Translations under genes and position numbers: made by a program
Assembly (NCBI GenBank): GCA_000209815.1
Contig: FP929036.1
Span: 3,008,650-3,072,649 of the forward strand
DNA: 64,000 nt
Direction of reading: 5' to 3'
DNA from: Butyrivibrio fibrisolvens 16/4
GTDB lineage: Bacteria; Bacillota; Clostridia; Lachnospirales; Lachnospiraceae
Shown here: piece after piece, positions 57,158 to 64,000 of the stretch
How the letters are laid out: the number at the start of each line of letters is the position of its first letter
Numbering within the stretch: the first letter of the stretch is position 1
Notes under the pieces: model-generated
The model's database searches: none
Told to the model about the DNA's origin: nothing
What the model saw: the letters and a program-made list of their open reading frames with translations, nothing else

Positions 57158-58924
57158 TTACTTAAAATTTTCAACCATTATCTGTATGCTGCGATTGCCT
57201 CTAAACTCGTTTATAGACGGCTCGTAGATGATGTCCATAGACACTCCTGAGCTCTGTCCCGAACAAACTCTGTCCCATGTCCCTGGGCCATACTTCGTAT
57301 TTACGATATCTTCAAATTCAGGAACATTTCTAAAAAGCATAGCAGTCATGCATTCACCTTTTTCTGTTCCCACAGTAAGTCTCAAATACTGGCCTTCTTT
57401 ACCTATGTAGGCAGCCTTGAGAATTGGTACATTTTTAAGAGCAAAAAGAGGTTTCGTATTTCCGGTACCAAAAGGAGCAAGCATATCAAGACTATCCACC
57501 AGTCCCTCTGTAATATAGGAAAGCGGCATATCACAATCAATCTTAATAACCTCCTGCATATCGTCCTCTGTAAGTGTACATCTTTCATTAAGACGAGTGC
57601 GAAGCTCATCAATCTTTTCAGTAGGAAGTGATACACCTGCTGCCATAGGATGACCTCCAAATTTTGTGAATACATCCTTCACAGCTGTTAATTCTTCAAA
57701 CATATTATAAGCTGGAATGGAGCGTCCACTGCCCTTTGCACCATCCTCCGCATCAGTGATAACAAGCACTGGTTTGTTGTAGGCTTCTCGAATACGTCCT
57801 GCCACAATACCTGCTAAGCTTTCATGAAGCTCTGGAATGTAAACCACAAGCACATTATCATTTTTCAAATCGCTGTTTTCTATCATATCTCTGGCTTTGT
57901 CTATGCCAATTTGGGTCATATTCTTTCGCTGAGAATTAAGCTCTACAAGCTCATTTGCCATAGCAAGGGCCTTCGCCTGGTCTGGCTCCATAAGAAGCTC
58001 TATAGCACGGCCTGCAGTATCAAGCCTTCCACTGGCGTTAAGGCAAGGGCCGATGATAAATCCCAGATGATAACAGCTAAGGGGCTTACCTTTAAGCTCA
58101 TTACGCGCTAGCAAGGCACTGATGCCTACGTTTTCTGTGGCCTCAATGGCCCTGATTCCCTGATATACAGTGGCGCGATTTTCACCCTTCAGCTCCATTA
58201 CATCACAAACAGTGGCAATGGCTGCAAACTGTAGAAACTTATCTGATTCCTCTTTTTCTAGTCCAAGGAATTCAAACAGAACCTCTGCCAGCTTCCATGC
58301 TACCTGAGCGCCGCAGATACCCTTAAATGGATAATTGCAATCATCACGCTTTGGATCTACAACGGCATCTGCTGCTGGAAGCTTCTGAATTTTAGTCTCT
58401 CCATCCTCTGATAGTTCAAATGGGACCTCGTGGTGATCTGTAACAACGAATGTCATTCCAAGTTCCTTTGCCAAGTCAATAGCAGGAGCTGCTGCAATAC
58501 CGTTATCGCAGGTGATAATGAATCCTACTCCATCATCACAGGCAGCCTGAACCATATCAGGATTGATACCGTATCCATCCACCATTCTGTGAGGAACTGC
58601 ATAATCCACATCACCGCCAGCTTCCCTGATGGCACTAGTGAGAATGTAGGTAGACATAATTCCATCCACATCATAATCACCTACCACACGAATCCTTACA
58701 CCATCATCTATAGCCTCCATAAGAAGCTCGCAAGCAAGGTCCATATCAGCAAAAAGATGTGGGTCTGGGAAATTATTCAAGGTAGGATGAAGATATTCTT
58801 CCATTTCCTCATATGTACTAAGACCACGATTTACCATAAGACGCACTAGTACAGGGTCAACATTAAGTTTCGCACTCAGCCCTGCATAATCCGCAGCCTT
58901 TCGTTGTAAAATCCATTTACTCAT
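57158..58924 (-). CDS. recJ: Single-stranded-DNA-specific exonuclease RecJ
   Basis: 5'-3' ssDNA exonuclease used in recombination and mismatch repair. The 588-residue protein has the DHH motifs VVGDYDVDGIMS, CDNGIAA and DHHEVP, the DHHA1 motif GGHPMAAG, and a C-terminal OB-like domain, the usual RecJ layout. It starts at ATG 58924 after GGAGAATATGA, downstream of the pta terminator. No adjacent secDF or apt gene. Confidence 0.96.
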   Translation of the reverse strand: MSKWILQRKAADYAGLSAKLNVDPVLVRLMVNRGLSTYEEMEEYLHPTLNNFPDPHLFADMDLACELLMEAIDDGVRIRVVGDYDVDGIMSTYILTSAIREAGGDVDYAVPHRMVDGYGINPDMVQAACDDGVGFIITCDNGIAAAPAIDLAKELGMTFVVTDHHEVPFELSEDGETKIQKLPAADAVVDPKRDDCNYPFKGICGAQVAWKLAEVLFEFLGLEKEESDKFLQFAAIATVCDVMELKGENRATVYQGIRAIEATENVGISALLARNELKGKPLSCYHLGFIIGPCLNASGRLDTAGRAIELLMEPDQAKALAMANELVELNSQRKNMTQIGIDKARDMIENSDLKNDNVLVVYIPELHESLAGIVAGRIREAYNKPVLVITDAEDGAKGSGRSIPAYNMFEELTAVKDVFTKFGGHPMAAGVSLPTEKIDELRTRLNERCTLTEDDMQEVIKIDCDMPLSYITEGLVDSLDMLAPFGTGNTKPLFALKNVPILKAAYIGKEGQYLRLTVGTEKGECMTAMLFRNVPEFEDIVNTKYGPGTWDRVCSGQSSGVSMDIIYEPSINEFRGNRSIQIMVENFK

Positions 58925-58938
58925 TCATATTCTCCGTT

Positions 58939-58970
58939 AAAAAAATTCCGCGACTTCCGTCGCGGAATTT
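58939..58970 (-). terminator. Terminator of pta
   Basis: AAATTCCGCGAC/GTCGCGGAATTT (12 bp) with a 4-base loop, followed on the minus strand by T7. A textbook intrinsic terminator between pta and recJ. Confidence 0.95.
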
Positions 58971-58984
58971 AGTCGTTTTAAGTA

Positions 58985-59968
58985 TTAAGCTAAAGCGGCT
59001 GTAATTATAGCCATTGAGTATACTTCCTGTGCATTGCATCCACGAGAAAGGTCATTGATTGGTGCGTTAAGTCCAAGAAGGATAGGGCCGTATGCATCAA
59101 AACCACCAAGACGCTGTGCAATCTTGTATCCAATGTTACCAGCATTGATATCTGGGAAGATGAATGTGTTAGCGTGACCAGCTACTGTAGAGCCTGGGCA
59201 CTTTGTCTTAGCAACACGTGGAGATACTGCTGCATCAAACTGAAGCTCGCCTTCGATATCAAGGTTAGGATACTTCTCCTTAGCCTTTGCTGTAGCTTCG
59301 CGCATCTTATCAACATCCTCGCCCTTTCCTGAGCCAAGTGTTGAGTATGAAAGCATAGCAATCTTTGGATCAATACCAAAAATCTTAGCGCACTCTGCTG
59401 TCTCACCAGCGATTTCAGCAAGCTCATCAGCGTTTGGCTTAATGTTGATAGCGCAATCACCCATTGCAAGAACTTCTCTGTCGCCTGTAGCTGAGTTACG
59501 TACCATGATGAAGCAAGAAGATACGATGCTGTTACCTGGCTTTGTCTTGATAACCTGAAGTGCTGGACGAACTGTATCAGCTGTAGAGTATGTTGCTCCA
59601 CCAAGGAGTGCATCTGCAACACCCATCTTTACAAGCATTGTACCGAAGTAGTTAGCCTGCTTACATGTAGCAGCTGCCTGCTCCATTGTAACGCCCTTAG
59701 ACTTTCTAAGCTCACAGAAAAGCTCGCACATCTCATCAAATCTATCATAGTTTTCTGGATCAATAATAACTGCTCCGCGGATGTTAAAACCTGCATCCTC
59801 TGCTGCAGCCTTTACCTCTTCATCCTTACCAATAAGAATTGGCTGAAGGAAATCAGAACCAAGAAGACGGCTAGATGCCTCGATAATACGTGGGTCTGTA
59901 CCTTCTGTGAATACGATTTTCTTAGGATCCTTTTTAAGGATGTCAATTAATGCTCCAAATCCTGCCAT
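58985..59968 (-). CDS. pta: Phosphate acetyltransferase
   Basis: Converts acetyl-CoA and phosphate to acetyl phosphate, the first step of acetate formation. The 327-residue protein has VFTEGTDPRIIEAS, FGTMLVKMGVADALLGGA, SYSTLGSGKGEDVDKM and KCPGSTVAGHANTFIFPDINAGNIGYKIAQRLGG, matching the single-domain Pta of Clostridia. It starts with ATG after AAAGAGGAA. ackA is not next to it. A 174-base AT-rich gap upstream holds a plausible TATTAT -10 and a GCACTTAGTGC palindrome. Confidence 0.97.
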   Translation of the reverse strand: MAGFGALIDILKKDPKKIVFTEGTDPRIIEASSRLLGSDFLQPILIGKDEEVKAAAEDAGFNIRGAVIIDPENYDRFDEMCELFCELRKSKGVTMEQAAATCKQANYFGTMLVKMGVADALLGGATYSTADTVRPALQVIKTKPGNSIVSSCFIMVRNSATGDREVLAMGDCAINIKPNADELAEIAGETAECAKIFGIDPKIAMLSYSTLGSGKGEDVDKMREATAKAKEKYPNLDIEGELQFDAAVSPRVAKTKCPGSTVAGHANTFIFPDINAGNIGYKIAQRLGGFDAYGPILLGLNAPINDLSRGCNAQEVYSMAIITAALA

Positions 59969-60142
59969 TTTAATTTCCTCTTTTCTTTCTTTAAAGTATA
60001 TTAACCTTTCGCACTAAGTGCTTTGGTGTTAGTTTTCTAAAACCATTAGATATAATACTACTTTTTTATGAAAAAACAGTGGTTTTAAGCATTGTTTTTG
60101 ATTTTGTACTTTTTTGTATTTTTGTTAATTTATTGTCAATTA

Positions 60143-61291
60143 TTACTCACTAATAACGCCCATTGAATCCACCGTTGCAGCTGGCGACATTTGGTCAACA
60201 TAACTGTAGCCCGCTTCATCCACCCTGGTGCATGCCACGCTGGCTGTAATAGGGATGATTCTGTAGCTTACATTATCATTTTCATCTATAGTAATCTCAG
60301 CCGCACCGCCACCGCCAGACTTTATATTCTGATTGAAAATGAAGTTTCCAAGGCTATAAAAAATAGGCTTGCCATTGTACATTTCTACTGGCTGCAGGCA
60401 ATGGCTGTGCATTCCAATAACTGCATCAGCGCCGGCATCTATAAATTTATGACCGTCGTTTGGCTGATAATCTGTAAGCTCTGTTGTATGCTCCACGCCC
60501 CAGTGAACCATGACAAACAGATAATCCACCTGGCTATCAGCAGCCTTAATAGCCTCTATTAGCTTTGTCTCATCATAAAAGCAGAATTCGCCCGGCTGAG
60601 AAGATTCAATATTCCAACTTCCAACAGGAATGACATGGCTTGCTGCAAGGAATCCGTAGGTGCGTCCCTTTGCATCTGTCTTTACGATTAGCTTGCTGGC
60701 ATCCTCAAGGCTGTTACCTGCTCCTGTGTAATCAATACCTGCATTTGTAAGTGTGGTGAATGTGTCAGTGAGAGCATCCTTTCCATAATCAAGCACATGA
60801 TTGTTTGCAAGTCCTGCTATGTCAGTGCCCAAATCATTTAACAAACTAACGTATGAAGGATCAACTCGAAAAGTATACTGTTTATCTGGGGCCTTTTGAC
60901 CTCGCTCAGAAAAACAAAATTCATTGTTAATCATAGTAAATGTAGCATCATTCATCAGCGCCTTTATTTCCGGACTGACAACACCATCTACACCTTTTGA
61001 ACTGTAATTGGACTGAACATACTCGCTTAGTTCCACATCACCTGTGAATACTATTTTAGTAATCAAATCCTCTGGTGCTACTTCTGGCTCCACTGCAGAT
61101 GTAGCAGTAAGATTCTCCTCTGCCTCAGTAGTAACCTCTTCATCCGGTTCCTCCTGAGCCACGATTTTCTCTTTATAAAGAGGTCCCTTTTCATATAGGG
61201 GACCATCTTCTCCAAAAGCATACCAGGCGGCAGCTACCACTACAACAAGCGCTAATAATGTCTTTAATAATGCTGCGAAAAACTTTTTCAT
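60143..61291 (-). CDS. CapA family (PGA_cap) metallophosphatase-like surface protein
   Basis: Poly-gamma-glutamate-capsule-type protein. N-terminal signal anchor (KTLLALVVVVAAAWYAFG), then the CapA calcineurin-like domain with VFTGDVELS, NNEFCFS, GLANNHVLDYG, HWGVEH and GMHSHCLQPVE (metal-ligand His/Asp). 382 residues from the ATG at 61291, selected for GAGG spacing over ATG 61297. No capB/capC genes are near, so a role in capsule synthesis is doubtful; many CapA homologues act alone. Confidence 0.88.
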   Translation of the reverse strand: MKKFFAALLKTLLALVVVVAAAWYAFGEDGPLYEKGPLYKEKIVAQEEPDEEVTTEAEENLTATSAVEPEVAPEDLITKIVFTGDVELSEYVQSNYSSKGVDGVVSPEIKALMNDATFTMINNEFCFSERGQKAPDKQYTFRVDPSYVSLLNDLGTDIAGLANNHVLDYGKDALTDTFTTLTNAGIDYTGAGNSLEDASKLIVKTDAKGRTYGFLAASHVIPVGSWNIESSQPGEFCFYDETKLIEAIKAADSQVDYLFVMVHWGVEHTTELTDYQPNDGHKFIDAGADAVIGMHSHCLQPVEMYNGKPIFYSLGNFIFNQNIKSGGGGAAEITIDENDNVSYRIIPITASVACTRVDEAGYSYVDQMSPAATVDSMGVISE

Positions 61292-61300
61292 ACTCATCCT

Positions 61301-61477
61301 CTACTTAAATTGATTTTTTGCAGAATCGTAATGATAATCGATGCTTGCAAGTCTAGCTATAATATCATCTCCATCAACTTCATTATCCTCAACTAAAGCG
61401 TCAAAACTTTTATAATAGTCACGTAATGCTGTATTTACAACTGAAAGTAGCATCACAGGATCTTTTGGAAAATTCAT
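61301..61477 (-). CDS. DUF4250 small protein
   Basis: A 58-residue protein of the DUF4250 family, typical for Lachnospiraceae and related Clostridia. It has NFPKDPVMLLSVVNTALRDYY and DDIIARLASIDYHYD. ATG at 61477 (AAAGG site ten bases upstream) is preferred over ATG 61495. Nine bases before the CapA start, probably co-transcribed. Function unknown. Confidence 0.85.
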   Translation of the reverse strand: MNFPKDPVMLLSVVNTALRDYYKSFDALVEDNEVDGDDIIARLASIDYHYDSAKNQFK

Positions 61478-61579
61478 AATTGTACAACCTTTCATCTAAC
61501 TCACTCAATGTATTCTAGCATAAAATCAAAAATCGTGGTAACATCAAAAAAGTTCTTATATATACGGGAGATTTGGTAA

Positions 61580-62632
61580 ATGATATATAGAAAACAAAAT
61601 GGCTACGATAATTTCAAATGCATAGCTGATAAGTGCCCTAAGAGCTGCTGCATCGGCTGGCAGATAATGATAGATGAAGACAGCATTGAAAGATATAAAT
61701 GTACGGAGGGAGACTTCGGAACAAGATTAAATGGTTCAATCAATTTCGACGAAAGCTGTTTCAAGCAGAACCGCACCCGCTGCGCAATGCTAAATGATAA
61801 TGGTCTTTGTGACCTTCACTCCACCCTTGGTGAAGATATGCTTTGCTACACTTGCAAGATGTTTCCAAGGCATGTGGAGGAATTCCAGGATATTCGAGAG
61901 TATTCTCTTTCTCTATCCTGCCCTGAGGTCACACGTATGATTTTAGACCCTGATTATGAATTCGCATTTACGGAATCAGAAGATGAGACCCTTGATGATC
62001 CTGAAGAATTCGAAGATTACGATTTTCTATTATTTGATAATTTGGAATATGCAAGAGATAAGATGCTCGGACTTGCTGCATCTAAAACCATCTCCCTTCA
62101 GGATAGAATGAGTTTAATAGCAGCTATGGGGCTAAAACTTCAGCGACTCTATGATGAAGGCCTAATCTTTGAAATGGACGATGTGAATTTTGATGAAGAG
62201 TTTGACTGTGCTGGAACTGGCGCGCTTCTGTCGCTTGATTACTGCGCTAAATCTATGGATGTCCTGCTTGAAATGGAAGTTTTAGAGGAAAGCTGGCACG
62301 ATTCTATCCGTGATGCACAAAATTTTTGGCAGGAGCACTCCTCAGAGTTCACCACCTGGAAATCTGCTATGTACCCAGATGCTTCCACAGAATTCATATT
62401 TGAAAAGATTTTTGAGTCTCTTCTATTTACATATTTCTGCGGTGCAGTCTACGATGGACAAATCTACGCCCGCACTATGATTGCAGTGCAAAGCACTCGC
62501 TGGCTTATGATGCTTCATTCAGCAGATAAAAACACCCCTCTGGAGCAGGTGATTTACCTGTACTCCAGAGAGGTAGAGCATTCAGACTTAAATGTGAACG
62601 CGTTAATCGAGTTCTTCGAAGCTGAATTATAA
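61580..62632 (+). CDS. FliB-like lysine-N-methylase / CxxC cluster protein
   Basis: Flagellin lysine-N-methylase family (FliB, YkgJ-type Cys cluster) protein of 350 residues: YDNFKCIADKCPKSCCIGWQI, CDLHSTLGEDMLCYTCKMFPRHVEE, SLSCPEVTRMIL. The cysteines suggest an iron-sulfur cluster or zinc site. No flagellin or motility gene is in the window, so the real substrate is open. ATG with GGGAG site; divergent from DUF4250-CapA and convergent with GntP. A GC-rich inverted repeat (62537-62573) lies within the 3' coding end. Confidence 0.82.
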   Translation: MIYRKQNGYDNFKCIADKCPKSCCIGWQIMIDEDSIERYKCTEGDFGTRLNGSINFDESCFKQNRTRCAMLNDNGLCDLHSTLGEDMLCYTCKMFPRHVEEFQDIREYSLSLSCPEVTRMILDPDYEFAFTESEDETLDDPEEFEDYDFLLFDNLEYARDKMLGLAASKTISLQDRMSLIAAMGLKLQRLYDEGLIFEMDDVNFDEEFDCAGTGALLSLDYCAKSMDVLLEMEVLEESWHDSIRDAQNFWQEHSSEFTTWKSAMYPDASTEFIFEKIFESLLFTYFCGAVYDGQIYARTMIAVQSTRWLMMLHSADKNTPLEQVIYLYSREVEHSDLNVNALIEFFEAEL

Positions 62633-62637
62633 TATAT

Positions 62638-63984
62638 TTACATAAAGATATTTAAAATCAATAATTCTACCAAGCCAACTGCCCATGCAATTGTAGTAGT
62701 AACTGACCATACACGAATCTGCTCTTTTGTCTCTGATATACCACTGAGTCGGTTAACTACCCAGTAGAAACTATCATTGAAGTATGAGAAGAATAAAGAA
62801 CCAATACATGCTGCGAATGCTCCAAGCAACATATTTCCACCAGCTGCTGCAACTATTGGAGCAGTAATACCAGCTGCTGTAACCATTGCTACTGTTCCCG
62901 AGCCCTGAACAAATCTTACTAACGTAGCAATAATAAATGGAAGTAAAATTACAGGAATACTTGTTGCTGCAATCCCCTGTGCAATGTAATCACCAACACC
63001 TGCGCTCTTAATTACCTGGCCTAATGCACCGCCGCCACCAGTTACTAAAATGATGATACCTGCACTCTTTACACTGTCTTCCATCTTAGCAATTACTTCA
63101 CTGCGCTCCATTCCATTGGTAAGTGTATAAATAGCTAAAATCAAGCCAAGTGCAACAGCAATAATAGGTTTTCCTAAAAAAAGAATAATCTTAAATATGC
63201 CATCAGTTAATCCTACAGCAGATAAAACTGTGTTAAGTAAAATTAAAAGGATTGGTAATACAAGTGGTGCAAAGGCTGCAAAGGTAGATGGCATTTTTCT
63301 AGTACCAGTCTCATCAATAAATGTGTAAACAGGCTGCTGATATGCTGGTCTTTCCCATCCCTGACCATCTTCTGTTGGAATCTGATAAATCTGCTTTCCT
63401 AACCATTTTCCATAAAGCATACAAACAATTGCCATTGGCAATGCCACAACTATTCCTAAAAGCAAAAAGTGACCAACGTCTACACCAAAAGTACCTGCAA
63501 CACCAAGTGGACCAGGTGTAGGTGGAACCAAACTATGAGTAATTACAAGTCCTGCTGCAAGTGCCACACTTAAGCTAACCATAGATTTCTTTGTCTGCTT
63601 TGAAATAGCCTTGGCAAGAGGTGAAAGAATAACAAAACCAGAATCACAGAAAATTGGAATAGAAACTATGAATCCAGTTAATGCCATTGCAAGTTCCTCA
63701 TGACCTTTGCCAAACAGTTTCAAGAAGGTTTTAGCCATTCGCTCAGCAGCACCTGACATCTCGAATATCTGTCCCAGCATAACACCGAAACCAATGATGA
63801 TACCAATACTTCCCAGTGTACCGCCAAAACCAGATGTAATTGAAGATACTACATCATCTGGCTGCATGCCCCCAACCAGACCAATTATGCAGGAAGAAAT
63901 AATCAACGCTAAAAATACATGAATCTTTGTCTTTAAAATCAGTAAAATTAGTACAACCAAGCCGATAAAAAGTCCAATCAGCAT
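62638..63984 (-). CDS. GntP-family gluconate:H+ symporter
   Basis: Permease for gluconate or related sugar acids. The visible 448 residues hold about 12-14 hydrophobic segments with family motifs PTPGPLGVAGTFGVDVG, CDSGFVILSPLAKA, FVQGSGTVAMVTAAGI and SYFNDSFYWVVNRLSG. The frame is open up to the window edge and reads ISGSQ before the ATG at 63984, so the true start could lie just outside. Related GntP proteins are linked to gluconate, glycerate or ketodeoxygluconate; the substrate is not known here. Confidence 0.92.
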   Translation of the reverse strand: MLIGLFIGLVVLILLILKTKIHVFLALIISSCIIGLVGGMQPDDVVSSITSGFGGTLGSIGIIIGFGVMLGQIFEMSGAAERMAKTFLKLFGKGHEELAMALTGFIVSIPIFCDSGFVILSPLAKAISKQTKKSMVSLSVALAAGLVITHSLVPPTPGPLGVAGTFGVDVGHFLLLGIVVALPMAIVCMLYGKWLGKQIYQIPTEDGQGWERPAYQQPVYTFIDETGTRKMPSTFAAFAPLVLPILLILLNTVLSAVGLTDGIFKIILFLGKPIIAVALGLILAIYTLTNGMERSEVIAKMEDSVKSAGIIILVTGGGGALGQVIKSAGVGDYIAQGIAATSIPVILLPFIIATLVRFVQGSGTVAMVTAAGITAPIVAAAGGNMLLGAFAACIGSLFFSYFNDSFYWVVNRLSGISETKEQIRVWSVTTTIAWAVGLVELLILNIFM

Positions 63985-64000
63985 CTGAGAACCTGAAATA

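Noticed and set aside
62537-62573. GC-rich inverted repeat within the 3' end of the FliB-like gene
   Set aside because: CTCTGGAG/CTCCAGAG with an inner AGGT/ACCT looks hairpin-like, but it lies in coding sequence with no T tract on either strand; probably a chance product.

Overview
The window looks like chromosomal DNA of a low-GC Firmicute of the Lachnospiraceae, closest in style to Butyrivibrio/Pseudobutyrivibrio. The reasons are the low GC content, strong GGAGG-type ribosome binding sites, the rpmE-yqhQ pair, families common in that group (DUF4364, DUF4250, DUF975, UPF0210, M16C presequence-type peptidase, CBS-type inorganic pyrophosphatase, a probable PPi-dependent phosphofructokinase) and secreted or anchored plant-polysaccharide hydrolases (a two-catalytic-domain GH43 protein and a GH5 cellulase). 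This genus-level call is inference. Most genes lie on the minus strand. No rRNA, tRNA, CRISPR array, prophage or insertion sequence was seen, and no gene-free gap exceeds 300 bases.

Layout. 1-1340: yqhQ (cut by the window edge) and rpmE with a structured leader. 1337-6070: giant GH43 surface protein. 6200-11870: DUF4364, malic enzyme, rho, CBS-pyrophosphatase and a coiled-coil membrane protein. 11890-19650: glyS, a membrane protein, recO, era, an M16C peptidase and mscS. 19800-27780: a biosynthetic operon read leuB-ilvD-ilvB-serC-serA-DUF1015, ending in a very long hairpin terminator. 28035-37700: birA (missing its C-terminal domain), several membrane or unknown proteins, a CRP/FNR-type regulator with a hemerythrin/DUF438 protein and a divergent unknown gene, an S41 peptidase, and divergent bioB/bioY sharing a BirA operator. 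37760-42790: AlkD-like protein, then cell-wall hydrolases (amidase, M14, S66), a precorrin-2 dehydrogenase-like protein and a lipoprotein. 42995-53704: UPF0210 and ACT proteins, a metallo-hydrolase, an FtsA-like ATPase, coaE, DUF975, polA and an M24 peptidase. 53712-64000: GH5 cellulase, a plus-strand XRE-regulator cassette, phosphofructokinase, recJ, pta, CapA, DUF4250, a FliB-like protein and a GntP permease.

How they work together. The leu-ilv-ser operon supplies branched-chain amino acids and serine. No serB or ilvN/ilvC is present here, and the DUF1015 protein at the end of serC-serA carries a DGHHR motif that suggests a phosphoserine/serine role. BirA, BioB and BioY form a biotin regulon with a textbook operator. 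The M14, S66 and amidase genes look like a peptidoglycan turnover set.

Quality warning. Eleven genes, including the essential glyS, are broken by single-base length changes in A/T homopolymers (12 sites; 11 are one base short and one is one base long). The reading frame is restored exactly when one base is added or removed. This pattern points to sequence or assembly error rather than biology. These genes are annotated here as single continuous genes spanning the shift.
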